Assembly (NCBI RefSeq): GCF_014750685.1
Contig: NZ_JAAXGE010000001.1
Coordinates: 496,001-560,000 of the forward strand
Length of the DNA: 64,000 nt
Origin: Bacteroides sp. GM023
GTDB taxonomy: Bacteria > Bacteroidota > Bacteroidia > Bacteroidales > Bacteroidaceae
Direction: 5' to 3'
Position numbers and translations under genes: made by a program. Shown one piece after another: positions 7,954-16,593 of this stretch (its first letter is position 1; every line of letters starts with the position of its first letter). The notes under the pieces are model-generated. The model was not told the DNA's origin, did not search any database, and saw only the letters and a program-made list of their open reading frames with translations.

Positions 7954-9126
7954 TTATCTTCTCATAAAATCTCCTTTACCACGGAAAAAACGGCAGATTT
8001 TGAAATTCAATGACTGTATCGGTTGGAGAATATCGAATACAGGCAATGAGAAATAATATTTTCTGTTACCACCCATTTCTTTGGCTGCCTGGTTGATAAT
8101 GACGGCTTGCACTGTGTAGCGAATCAGCCAGAGCAATAATGCGATACCTGCCGCCAGCCAATGGAAGCTGAGAATGCCGAATACAATACCGGTGATACAA
8201 GCGGCATAGAACAACAGGCGTGACAGGGTTTCAAAACCTAATAGGTAACGTTGCACTCCACGGTAAAAACGTGAGGTAGCTATATAGCTGACCTTTTCTT
8301 CTTTCCAGTCTTTATAACGGTAAACAGGTTGTATCCGCATGGTGGCGTTGAAGTCCGTTTCTACACGAGTATTACTGCTGTTGGCTATCTGATTGATAAA
8401 TAAATCATCTTCTCCGCGTTGCAGGTTCAGATAACTGGAAAAACCTTTCTGTTTGAAGAATAATTCTTTGCGGTAGGCCAGGTTACGGCCAATACCCATG
8501 TAAGGCTTTCCGGCCAAAGCAAAGCCCAGGTAACGCAATGACTGGAACAGTGTATCGAATGCGACACGTTTGTGCAGCCATCCTTTGGTGCGGTCATAGC
8601 CGCTATATCCCAAAACCACCTGCGTTTGCGAGGTAAAGTTGCGTGCCATCAGTTTCAACCAGCTCTTGCTGGCGGGGATACAGTTGGTTTCCGTGAATAC
8701 GAGCCAGTCGTGTTTACTGGCTTTGATGCCCAATGTCAGAGCCAGTTTTTTATGGCTGATATAGCGGGCGCTGTCAGGAGTAAAACTGTGGTAAAGATGA
8801 GGATATTTCTCTTCCATAAATCCCAGCACGTCTTCTGTCTCGTCTGTGGAAGCATCGTTGATGACAATCACTTCAAATTGCGGATAATCCTGTTCCAGTA
8901 TGGCAGGCAGGATTTTACGCAGATTATCAGCTTCGTTGCGTGCACAGATTATGACGGAAAGTGGTGGCAATTCCCGTGTGAAGTGAGCTTCCTCTTTACG
9001 TACTGCTTTGTTGTGCAGATGTATCCGGTTGTACAAACCGAGATAGTAAATAAGCTGAATGATAAAAAGAATTCCTGCCGCTGATAATGCAATCAGCTCG
9101 ACAGTATTGAATGTAAATGCTTCCAT
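7954..9126 (-). CDS. membrane-bound family 2 glycosyltransferase
   Basis: A 390-residue protein with an N-terminal TM (about residues 10-30), a GT-A catalytic domain (LSVIICARNEADNL; VINDASTDETEDVL with the nucleotide-binding DxD-like Asp; LQRGEDDLFINQ carrying the ED acceptor motif) and two or three C-terminal TMs (about 300-350). It is expected to transfer a sugar from a nucleotide donor at the cytoplasmic face of the inner membrane. It is the last gene of a minus-strand run after the AI-2E transporter (55-bp gap). The acceptor is unknown. Confidence 0.88.
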   Translation of the reverse strand: MEAFTFNTVELIALSAAGILFIIQLIYYLGLYNRIHLHNKAVRKEEAHFTRELPPLSVIICARNEADNLRKILPAILEQDYPQFEVIVINDASTDETEDVLGFMEEKYPHLYHSFTPDSARYISHKKLALTLGIKASKHDWLVFTETNCIPASKSWLKLMARNFTSQTQVVLGYSGYDRTKGWLHKRVAFDTLFQSLRYLGFALAGKPYMGIGRNLAYRKELFFKQKGFSSYLNLQRGEDDLFINQIANSSNTRVETDFNATMRIQPVYRYKDWKEEKVSYIATSRFYRGVQRYLLGFETLSRLLFYAACITGIVFGILSFHWLAAGIALLLWLIRYTVQAVIINQAAKEMGGNRKYYFSLPVFDILQPIQSLNFKICRFFRGKGDFMRR

Positions 9127-9181
9127 GAATTATAGTGTCGTTTTTACGCTCACAAAAGTACGCATTTTTTCGGTAGTTCCG

Positions 9182-10207
9182 TTATCTCGCAGGAAGGTTA
9201 TTTCGCAAATCCAGATATTCTTTCTTGAACATATCAACGAAAAGAAAGAATAGTGAGAGTAATAACGGGCCGAAAATGACTCCCATAAATCCGAAAAGGG
9301 GCAGACCGATGACAACTCCGAAGATAGTAATCAGCGGATGTGTGTCTGCCATTTTCTTTTGAAGGATAAACCGTATCAGATTGTCGGACTGTGAAACAAC
9401 GATGCCTCCGTAGGCGGCAAGGCCGATGGCATTGAACCAATCTCCACTTATGGCAAGATAGGCGGCTACGGGGAACCATACCAATGCCGTGCCGACCATC
9501 GGAATGATGGTGGCAAAACAGGTGAGGAATCCCAGCAACAGAATGTTGGGCGCTCCAAAGATAAGATAACCTATCATGGCGACGCCCCCTTGAATGATAG
9601 CCAACAAGGGGATGCCGATAGCATTGGAACGCACAATCATATTGATTTCGTGAATCACTTCCTGTGTATTTGTCTCATTGAACGGCAGAATGGCGTTGAC
9701 GTATTCTTCCATCTTTTTACCGCCTATCAGCATAAAATAGAGTACAAATACCATGACGAACAAATTGATGGCAAGGCTGCTGACACTTTCCATAATTATT
9801 TGTCCGATGCGGGGAAGGATGGAGACGATAAATGACAGCGTATCTTTTCCCAGTACATCATAACCTGTCTTTTCTTTGATAAATTCTGCTACTTGCTGAA
9901 TGGGTTCGACTAATGTCTGCGGTGCCAGATTAATGTCTTGAAGTTTGTTTACTACCAGCCAGATGGTCAATCCGAGGGGGACAAGGAATACCAGTATAGT
10001 TTCTGCCGTAATCAGCAATGCGCCGATGCTGCGTTTCATTTTTCTCTTTTCCGTCAGGTGGTTCATCTGTGTACGCACTAATATATAAATGGTGAGTGCT
10101 CCCAGCAGTCCCCCCAGGAAAGGAGTAATTTGCCGGAAGATGATAACTCCCATAAATAGAATGATGACAATGAGGGAATATTTCCAGTATTGTTCTTTGA
10201 TACTCAT
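9182..10207 (-). CDS. AI-2E family transporter (YdiK/PerM type)
   Basis: A 341-residue polytopic membrane protein with about eight hydrophobic segments and the family landmarks LLAIIQGGVAMIGYLIFG, FLTCFATIIPMVGTALVW and GLPLFGFMGVIFGPLLLSLFFLF. The family includes TqsA/PerM exporters and antiporters, but most members have no proven substrate, so AI-2 export should not be assumed. It lies 56 bp after the histidine kinase gene and 55 bp before the glycosyltransferase gene on the same strand. Confidence 0.87.
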   Translation of the reverse strand: MSIKEQYWKYSLIVIILFMGVIIFRQITPFLGGLLGALTIYILVRTQMNHLTEKRKMKRSIGALLITAETILVFLVPLGLTIWLVVNKLQDINLAPQTLVEPIQQVAEFIKEKTGYDVLGKDTLSFIVSILPRIGQIIMESVSSLAINLFVMVFVLYFMLIGGKKMEEYVNAILPFNETNTQEVIHEINMIVRSNAIGIPLLAIIQGGVAMIGYLIFGAPNILLLGFLTCFATIIPMVGTALVWFPVAAYLAISGDWFNAIGLAAYGGIVVSQSDNLIRFILQKKMADTHPLITIFGVVIGLPLFGFMGVIFGPLLLSLFFLFVDMFKKEYLDLRNNLPAR

Positions 10208-10263
10208 ATTGTGTAAGTAATTCGTTTATATAATAAACACTCAAAGGACTGGAAAGGTTTGTT

Positions 10264-11517
10264 TTATAGGGGTATATCTATATGAAAAACTGTTTTGCCG
10301 GGTTGACTTTCCTGAATGGCGAGATGCCCGCCGTGGTTACGGATAATTTGCTTACAGAGACTTAGCCCGATGCCGGTACCTTCTGATTTGGTTGTAAAGA
10401 AAGGGATAAAGACTTTTTCCTGTAGTTCAGGGAGGATTCCCGGACCATTGTCTGTGATGTCGATGGATATGCGGTCGTCCTGCTGTGCGTGGATACTGAT
10501 TGTTCCGTCTGCTTTTCCTTCCAGTGCCTGCATGGAGTTTTTCAGAAGATTGAGCAGTACTTGGGAGAGTTGGTTTTTATCTCCGTTCATGTCGATGGAT
10601 TCGGGTTGGCAGGTGAGTGTGAAGGTGATATGGTTTTCTTTACAGTCACCGGACAGCAGTTCCTGAAGATTTTGCAGGGTGGCGGTAAGTGAGAACAGTT
10701 TCTTTTCCGGTTGAGGCAGGTAGGAGAGGTGACGGAAAGATTCGGTAAATTCCAGCAGTCGCTCGCTTTGTGCCTGGATAATGCGGAGTCCGCGGATTGC
10801 TTTCTCGTTGATGTCGGGATAGGTGGACAATGTTTGAGACAGGGAGATGATAGGAGCGATGGTATTCATGATTTCATGTGTGAGTACATGGCTCAACTTG
10901 TTCCACGATTCGCTTTCCTGGTCGCTTAGTTCGTCACCTATATCCTTGATGGAAAGGATACTGATTGTTTCATCTTGAAGTTTCATTTGGCTTTGGGAAA
11001 GGCTGAGCCGTGACTTCTTGTCCTGTGCTTGCAGCAAGGATTCCAGTTGGTGGTATTGGGATGGTTGCGGGCAGTCCAGCAAGGAAAGTGCGGCACTGTT
11101 TGCCGTGATTATTTTCCCGGAAGAGTCCCATGCCAGTACGCCGCTCGGAACTTCTTCGAGAAGTGAACGGTAAAAATGTTCCTGTTTGGAATAAGCCGAT
11201 TGAGTTTTGGACAGCAGGAGATTGATGCGGTTCAGGGAACGATTCAGTTTCTCCTGTTCTTTGCTGACGTTGCGCTCGGGAAAATAAAGCATATTATCCT
11301 TGTCTTCTATGGCATCGAAAAAGAGACGCAGCTTTTGGTTGAATGAGTTCAGTTTCTTCACTAATCCGCCGATTTGGAACAGGGAGCAGATGATTAATAA
11401 TGTTCCTATCGTATATCCGCGCTGCGAGATGATTAACCATATTCCTGTGCCCGAAGTGGCGAGAATAAGCACGATATGCAGTAAGATAATCCAATATATA
11501 TGTCGGCTGAATATCAT
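10264..11517 (-). CDS. sensor histidine kinase with PAS domain, partner of the sigma-54 regulator
   Basis: A 417-residue kinase with two N-terminal TMs (about 8-48) and almost no periplasmic loop, a coiled linker, a PAS-like domain (LLEEVPSGVLAWDSSGKIITAN), a HisKA-type helix with the phospho-accepting His in LTHEIMNTIAPI, and an ATPase domain with the N box (LLNLLKNSMQAL), G1 (DNGPGI) and G2 (GTGIGLSL). It probably reads a membrane or internal signal. The regulator gene ends 5 bp upstream, so the two form a two-component system of NtrB/NtrC type. Likely target: the divergent exporter operon at 13218. Confidence 0.92.
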   Translation of the reverse strand: MIFSRHIYWIILLHIVLILATSGTGIWLIISQRGYTIGTLLIICSLFQIGGLVKKLNSFNQKLRLFFDAIEDKDNMLYFPERNVSKEQEKLNRSLNRINLLLSKTQSAYSKQEHFYRSLLEEVPSGVLAWDSSGKIITANSAALSLLDCPQPSQYHQLESLLQAQDKKSRLSLSQSQMKLQDETISILSIKDIGDELSDQESESWNKLSHVLTHEIMNTIAPIISLSQTLSTYPDINEKAIRGLRIIQAQSERLLEFTESFRHLSYLPQPEKKLFSLTATLQNLQELLSGDCKENHITFTLTCQPESIDMNGDKNQLSQVLLNLLKNSMQALEGKADGTISIHAQQDDRISIDITDNGPGILPELQEKVFIPFFTTKSEGTGIGLSLCKQIIRNHGGHLAIQESQPGKTVFHIDIPL

Positions 11518-11522
11518 ATGGT

Positions 11523-12893
11523 TCAGGGTTTAAATCGTTTCAGTTTATTGTAGAGTGTCTGCCGGCTGATACCTAATTGCTCGGCGGCGGCAGTCAGGTT
11601 TCCGTTGTTTTGGAGGATGGCGGTTTCGATGGCTTGCCGTTCTACTTCTTCCAAATTGGGGACGATGCTACCGGTCTGCGGTTTCCAGGTTTGCTTTACC
11701 AGGATATCTTTGGGGCGTATCACGTTGCCTTCGCACAGGATAACGGCTTTCTCTATGGCGTGTTGCAATTCCCGTATGTTGCCTGGCCAATGGTAGGAGC
11801 GTAGCTTTTCAATCGTTTGTTCATGCATCCGCATTTCCGGTCGTTGGTATTTGGCTGCAAAACGGTGTAGGAAGGTGTCGATGAACAAGAGAATGTCATC
11901 TCCGCGCTCGCGCAATGGGGGGATTTCAAGATGGATGGTGTTGATGCGGTAGAATAAATCTTCCCGGAACAACCCTTGTTTTACCATTTCCGGAATATCC
12001 TTATTGGTGGCGGAAATCAAACGGATGTCAATGGGGATTACTTTATTACTGCCGATTCGGGTGACATTTCTGTTTTGGAGTACGGTCAGTAATTTGGCTT
12101 GCATGGCAAGAGGGAGATTCCCGATTTCATCCATAAAGAGTGAACTACCGTTGGCGGCTTCGAATTTTCCCGGACGGCTTTCATAAGCGTCGGTGAAGGC
12201 TCCGCGTTCGTGTCCGAACAGTTCGCTTTCGAAAAGGGATTCGCTGATAGCACCCATATCGACGCCAAGCATTGGCCGGGTATTGCGCGTTGACAGGCGG
12301 TGTATCTCTTTAGCCAGCATTTCTTTTCCTGTTCCGTTCTCTCCGGTTATCAGGATGTTGGCATCGGTTTTGGCAACTTTAGCAACCACTTTAATCAGTT
12401 GGAGCATTGCCGGAGAATGTCCTGTCAGCATTTCCGTTCTGTTAGTGCTTTCCAGGCGGGAAGATTTATTGTTAGGCTTGGTTGTTCTCTTATCTTCTGT
12501 TTTGCTATTGTTCTTATAGGCTTCTTTTATTTTTTGAATCAATAAGTGGTTATCCCATGGTTTGAGCAGGAAATCGGTAGCTCCGTTCTTCAGGGCTTTG
12601 ACGGCAAGCTCTACATCTCCATAAGCAGTCAGCATTACCACAGGAAGGGAAGGACGGATTTCATGGATACGCTTTAGCCAGTATAATCCTTCGTTTCCGT
12701 TATTGATGCCTGCTGAAAAGTTCATGTCAAGGATTACGATGTCAATAGAAGTAGTGGAAAGTAAGGCCGTAATCTGATTGGGATTGGCTGCGGTGCGAAC
12801 TGTGCTGAATTCATTTTCGAGTAATAACTCCAGTGAAGCCAACACGCTTTTATTATCGTCTACTATTAAAATAGTTCCTGTCTCCATACGCAA
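11523..12893 (-). CDS. sigma-54-dependent response regulator (NtrC family)
   Basis: A 456-residue activator with a receiver domain (ILIVDDNKSVL; phospho-acceptor Asp in DIVILDMNF, about residue 56), a AAA+ domain with Walker A GENGTGKEM, Walker B LFMDEIG and the sensor arginine region, and a C-terminal Fis-type helix-turn-helix (NGNLTAAAEQLGISRQTLYNKL). The sigma-54-contact loop reads GAFTDA instead of GAFTGA. Such proteins bind upstream sites and open sigma-54 promoters by ATP hydrolysis. It is divergent from an exporter operon that carries a sigma-54 promoter at 13161-13175 and palindromes at 12972-13109. First gene of the minus-strand operon. Confidence 0.93.
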   Translation of the reverse strand: MRMETGTILIVDDNKSVLASLELLLENEFSTVRTAANPNQITALLSTTSIDIVILDMNFSAGINNGNEGLYWLKRIHEIRPSLPVVMLTAYGDVELAVKALKNGATDFLLKPWDNHLLIQKIKEAYKNNSKTEDKRTTKPNNKSSRLESTNRTEMLTGHSPAMLQLIKVVAKVAKTDANILITGENGTGKEMLAKEIHRLSTRNTRPMLGVDMGAISESLFESELFGHERGAFTDAYESRPGKFEAANGSSLFMDEIGNLPLAMQAKLLTVLQNRNVTRIGSNKVIPIDIRLISATNKDIPEMVKQGLFREDLFYRINTIHLEIPPLRERGDDILLFIDTFLHRFAAKYQRPEMRMHEQTIEKLRSYHWPGNIRELQHAIEKAVILCEGNVIRPKDILVKQTWKPQTGSIVPNLEEVERQAIETAILQNNGNLTAAAEQLGISRQTLYNKLKRFKP

Positions 12894-12971
12894 GATTGGG
12901 GGTATCTACCTGGTTTGAGTGATTTCTTAGTTTTCGGGTAAAGATATTTGTTTTTGATTTTCTCTGCAAGC

Positions 12972-12994
12972 GAGTGTCCAATATTTAGGCGTTT
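12972..12994. promoter_or_regulatory. degenerate upstream activator site
   Basis: GTGTCCAA-TAT-TTAGGCGTT has the same half-site core and 3-bp spacer as the perfect palindrome at 13064-13086. Its centre is 92 bp upstream of that copy's centre. It is therefore a probable weak site for the same regulator. Confidence 0.5.
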
Positions 12995-13063
12995 TAAGGT
13001 GTATTTCCTGAAAGAACGGTCAAAATACTTGCGATTTGTCTTGAAATGGAGTGATGTTGGTGA

Positions 13064-13086
13064 TAACGTCCAATTTTTGGACGTTA
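13064..13086. promoter_or_regulatory. perfect palindrome, probable enhancer site of the NtrC-type regulator
   Basis: Arms TAACGTCCAA and TTGGACGTTA are exact inverted repeats separated by TTT. The site lies about 100 bp upstream of the sigma-54 box at 13161, the usual distance for an NtrC-type activator. Binding by the adjacent regulator is inference. Confidence 0.65.
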
Positions 13087-13109
13087 GGGTGTTTAAATAT
13101 TGGACGGAT
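13087..13109. promoter_or_regulatory. second, degenerate activator site in tandem
   Basis: The right half TTGGACGG matches the perfect site and the left half is degenerate (GTTTAA), again with a 3-bp spacer (ATA). It abuts the perfect palindrome, centres 23 bp apart, which suggests cooperative binding of two dimers. Confidence 0.5.
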
Positions 13110-13160
13110 AAAATGATGTGATATATGTTACTGCATTTATAATCAGTAGTTTAGTTTTTG

Positions 13161-13175
13161 TGGCATTGAATTTGC
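13161..13175 (+). promoter_or_regulatory. sigma-54 promoter of the TolC/HlyD/ABC operon
   Basis: TGGCATTGAATTTGC matches the -24/-12 consensus TGGCACGnnnnTTGC, with the invariant GG (13162-13163) and GC (13174-13175) at exactly the required spacing. Transcription would start near 13187, about 30 nt before the ATG at 13218. The divergent gene encodes a sigma-54 activator. Confidence 0.8.
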
Positions 13176-13217
13176 CTGTTATTGGTGCGAAACACGATCA
13201 CGTCTAATATATAAAGA

Positions 13218-14516
13218 ATGAAATACTTTTGGCTATTATTTTTATTCCCTTCAATGATGTATGCTCAACCGGAAATGAGTTTAGATGAGTGTATCCGGCT
13301 GGCCTGGAAACAGAATCCTTCCGTACGGAATAGCACTATTGATATAAAGGCAGCACGTACAGATTATGTAGCTTCTATCGGTGCTTTTTTACCTCGGGTT
13401 ACGGCTAGTGCGGAAACGGGGAAACGTTTCGGTCGTTCAATGAACCAGGATGCTAGTGGATATACGAAGGAGACTTTTGAAGAAGGTACAGTGGGACTCG
13501 ATATGACTCTTTCTTTGTTTGAAGGCTTCTCACGTATCAATCGGGTACGTTTTCAGAAAATAAATAAGGAGCGTAGCGAGTGGGAATTGAAAAACAAACA
13601 GAATGAGCTTGCTTATCAAGTGACGGATGCTTATTATCAACTGATTTTGGAAAGAAAGTTGCTGAATCTTGCTTTGGAGCAAAGTCGGTTGAGCGAGCGG
13701 TATTTAAAGCAAACGGAAACGTTCGTAGAATTAGGACTGAAATCCGCTTCCGATTTGCAGGAAGTGAAAGCCCGTAGAGAAGGGGATATTTATCGTCGCC
13801 AATCCCGTGAGAATAGTTGTGAACTGGCATTGCTGCATTTGAAGCAGTTAATGAATTTTCAACCGGGCGATACGCTTATTATTCAGGATACTATTGTAGA
13901 AGCAGGACAGCTTCCGCTACTTTCTGTTCCGACAGTGGAAACGGTATATGGGCAATCATTGGAAACTCTTCCCGCTATGCGTATGATTGATTTAAAACAG
14001 AAAGCTGCTCGTAAGGCATATGCAGTGGGTGGAGGGGCTTTTTCTCCTTCTGTCTACGCCCGTTTTACGGTTGGCTCTAATTTCTATAATACCGCCTTCT
14101 CTGCCAGGCAGTTGAGGGATAATATTGGAAAGTATATCGGTATCGGCATCTCTTTTCCTTTGCTTAGTGGTTTGGAACGTCTGACAAATCAACGAAAGCT
14201 AAAGCTGAATTTGTATCGACTGAAAAATGAAGAAGAGCTGGAAAAACAGCAGTTATACACTGATATTGAACAAACGCTTCTTTCCCTTCATGCGGGATAT
14301 AACGAACATCGACAGGCGTTACAACAACTGGATGCGGAAGGCTTGGTGCTGAAAGAATCCGAGCGGAAATGGGAAGAAGGACTCATCTCTGTTTTTCAGT
14401 TGATGGAAGCCCGCAACCGCTTTATCTCCGCCAAAGCGGAATTGGTTCGTGTGCGTCTGCAAATAGAAATGATGATGAAACTGGAGAAATATTACAGGGA
14501 AGGGACTTTCTTATAA
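13218..14516 (+). CDS. TolC family outer-membrane efflux protein
   Basis: A 432-residue protein with a short signal peptide (cleavage after MMYAQ, about residue 16) and two copies of the TolC-type repeat: MSLDECIRLAWKQNPSVRNSTIDI begins the first, and long helical segments with LNLYRLKNEEELEKQQLYTDIEQTLL and the C-terminal EARNRFISAKAELVRVRLQIEM complete the second. It should form the outer-membrane channel of a tripartite exporter with the HlyD-type adaptor and MacB-like ABC parts encoded next. First gene of the operon driven by the sigma-54 promoter at 13161. Confidence 0.9.
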   Translation: MKYFWLLFLFPSMMYAQPEMSLDECIRLAWKQNPSVRNSTIDIKAARTDYVASIGAFLPRVTASAETGKRFGRSMNQDASGYTKETFEEGTVGLDMTLSLFEGFSRINRVRFQKINKERSEWELKNKQNELAYQVTDAYYQLILERKLLNLALEQSRLSERYLKQTETFVELGLKSASDLQEVKARREGDIYRRQSRENSCELALLHLKQLMNFQPGDTLIIQDTIVEAGQLPLLSVPTVETVYGQSLETLPAMRMIDLKQKAARKAYAVGGGAFSPSVYARFTVGSNFYNTAFSARQLRDNIGKYIGIGISFPLLSGLERLTNQRKLKLNLYRLKNEEELEKQQLYTDIEQTLLSLHAGYNEHRQALQQLDAEGLVLKESERKWEEGLISVFQLMEARNRFISAKAELVRVRLQIEMMMKLEKYYREGTFL

Positions 14517-14565
14517 AGCAAAGTTTCCATTTTCCAAAAAGAATAAATTTATAACAACCCCTATT

Positions 14566-15828
14566 TTGATTAATACCTTTATGGATACACCTCTTGAACA
14601 TAAGCCCGGCATGAATCGTAAACACCTTTATGGTATCGGTGGAATCGTACTCGGTGTTGCGATAGTTTTATATTTTGTTTTCAGAGATACGGCTTCTTCC
14701 ATGTCTGTGGAGAAAGAACGACTGACTATTGCCACTGTCAAGCAAGCTGAATTTAATGATTATATTCGTGTGATTGGGCAGGTGATGCCTAGCCGGATTA
14801 TCTATATGGACGCCATAGAAGGCGGACGTGTGGAAGAGCGATTGAAAGAAGAAGGGGTGATGGTGAAAGCAGGAGATGTCATTCTCCGGCTTAGTAATCC
14901 GTTGCTTAATATCGGAATCATGCAGAGTGAAGCTGATTTGGCTTATCAGGAGAATGAATTGCGCAATACCCGTATCAGCATGGAGCAGGAACGTCTTCAA
15001 CTGAAACAGGAGCGTATCGGTCTGAATAAAGAGCTGACTTTGAAGAAACGTCGTTATGAGCAATACAAACGTTTGGTGGAAGAAGAATTGATAGCCCGTG
15101 AAGATTTCCGGCAGGCAGAAGAAGAGTATATAGCGGCTAAAGAACAACTTGCAGTGATTGACGAGCGTATTCGGCAGGACCATATTTTCCGGGAGAGTCA
15201 AATTGGTAGTCTTGACGAAAATATACATAATATGAAACGAAGTCTTGTCTTGGTTCGTGAACGTTTGGAGAACCTGAAAATAAAAGCCCCGATTGACGGA
15301 CAAGTGGGAAATCTGAATGCGCAGGTGGGACAGTCGATTTCTGCCGGTGAACATATCGGGCAGATAATCACTTCGGACCTTAAAGTGCAGGCACAAATAG
15401 ACGAACATTATGTGGAACGTGTGATTCCCGGACTTCCTGCAGATTTTACCCGTGATGGAAATACATATAAACTAGAAGTAACCAAGCCTTATCCGGAAGT
15501 AAAGGAAGGTCAGTTTCGCACTGACCTTGCCTTTATTTCGGAACGACCGGAGAATATACGTGCCGGGCAGACTTACCATATCAATCTACAGTTGGGCGAC
15601 CCTGCCCAGGCTATTCTTGTTCCCCGTGGCGGATTCTTTCAAATTACCGGCGGCAGATGGATGTATGTTGTCAATGAAAATGGTAAATTTGCCACGCGGC
15701 GTCCTGTGAAGATTGGACGACAAAATCCACAGTATTATGAGGTGACGGAAGGTTTGTCTCCGTGCGAAAAGGTGATTATATCCGGTTATGAATTATTCGG
15801 AGACAATGAGAAACTAATATTAAAGTAA
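14566..15828 (+). CDS. HlyD/MacA-type periplasmic adaptor
   Basis: A 420-residue membrane-fusion protein. It has a short cytoplasmic tail, one TM (about residues 24-42, IGGIVLGVAIVLYFVF), a lipoyl half-motif around VKAGDVILRLSN, a long coiled-coil hairpin (about 115-230, rich in E, Q, R), the second lipoyl half at IKAPIDGQVGNLNAQVGQSI and C-terminal beta-barrel domains. It should bridge the inner-membrane ABC transporter and the TolC-like channel. It starts 49 bp after the TolC gene. The exported substrate is unknown. Confidence 0.9.
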   Translation: MINTFMDTPLEHKPGMNRKHLYGIGGIVLGVAIVLYFVFRDTASSMSVEKERLTIATVKQAEFNDYIRVIGQVMPSRIIYMDAIEGGRVEERLKEEGVMVKAGDVILRLSNPLLNIGIMQSEADLAYQENELRNTRISMEQERLQLKQERIGLNKELTLKKRRYEQYKRLVEEELIAREDFRQAEEEYIAAKEQLAVIDERIRQDHIFRESQIGSLDENIHNMKRSLVLVRERLENLKIKAPIDGQVGNLNAQVGQSISAGEHIGQIITSDLKVQAQIDEHYVERVIPGLPADFTRDGNTYKLEVTKPYPEVKEGQFRTDLAFISERPENIRAGQTYHINLQLGDPAQAILVPRGGFFQITGGRWMYVVNENGKFATRRPVKIGRQNPQYYEVTEGLSPCEKVIISGYELFGDNEKLILK

Positions 15829-15876
15829 TGGCTCGCCGCATGCAAATGCATATAAGCCGATAAAAAATGATTCACC

Positions 15877-16593
15877 ATGATTAAAACAGAAAAACTATCT
15901 ATGCTTTTCACCACGGAAGAGGTACAGACAAAAGCATTGAACGAAGTCACTTTACAAGTGGAACAAGGAGAATTTGTAGCTATAATGGGACCTTCGGGAT
16001 GTGGAAAATCAACATTGCTGAATATCCTCGGAACATTGGATACGCCTACTTCCGGCTCTTATTTCTTTGAAGGAAGGCAGGTCGATAAGATGAATGAAAA
16101 TCAACTGACTGCCCTGCGGAAAAGCAACCTTGGTTTTATCTTTCAGAGTTTTAACCTGATTGACGAGCTTACCGTGTATGAGAATGTAGAATTACCGCTT
16201 GTCTATTTAGGCGTTAAAGCAACCCAGCGTAGAGAACGGGTGAATAAAGTTCTTGAAAAAGTGAATCTGCTGCATCGTGCGAATCACTATCCCCAACAGT
16301 TATCCGGCGGACAACAACAGCGTGTAGCCATTGCCCGCGCTGTAGTGACGGAGTGCAAACTGTTACTGGCTGACGAACCGACCGGAAATCTGGACTCGGT
16401 CAATGGTGTGGAAGTAATGGAACTGTTGGGTGAACTGAACCGTCAGGGAACTACTATCATTATTGTTACCCACTCGCAACGGGATTCCATGTATGCGCAC
16501 CGTGTCATTCAATTACTGGACGGACAAATTGTAGCAGAAAATATCAATCGTCCGTTGGAAAAGAATACGTCATCTAAAAACGAAACGGTATGA
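15877..16593 (+). CDS. MacB/LolD-type ABC transporter ATPase
   Basis: A 238-residue ATPase with Walker [10 protein letters not shown] (about residues 38-46), the Q loop [12 protein letters not shown] typical of the LolD/MacB group, signature LSGGQQQRV, Walker [14 protein letters not shown] and the switch His in IIVTHSQ. It powers the FtsX-type permease whose gene overlaps its end by 4 bp. Cytoplasmic face of the inner membrane. Confidence 0.94.
   Translation: MIKTEKLSMLFTTEEVQTKALNEVTLQVEQGEFVAIMGPSGCGKSTLLNILGTLDTPTSGSYFFEGRQVDKMNENQLTALRKSNLGFIFQSFNLIDELTVYENVELPLVYLGVKATQRRERVNKVLEKVNLLHRANHYPQQLSGGQQQRVAIARAVVTECKLLLADEPTGNLDSVNGVEVMELLGELNRQGTTIIIVTHSQRDSMYAHRVIQLLDGQIVAENINRPLEKNTSSKNETV

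Noticed and set aside
9182..10207. autoinducer-2 exporter function
   Set aside because: The family name does not show substrate; many members move other compounds and nothing nearby makes AI-2.
14668..15408. 246-codon minus-strand frame inside the HlyD-type gene
   Set aside because: It is antisense to a clear adaptor gene; the Phe/His/Leu-rich translation is the mirror of a Glu/Lys/Gln-rich coiled coil.
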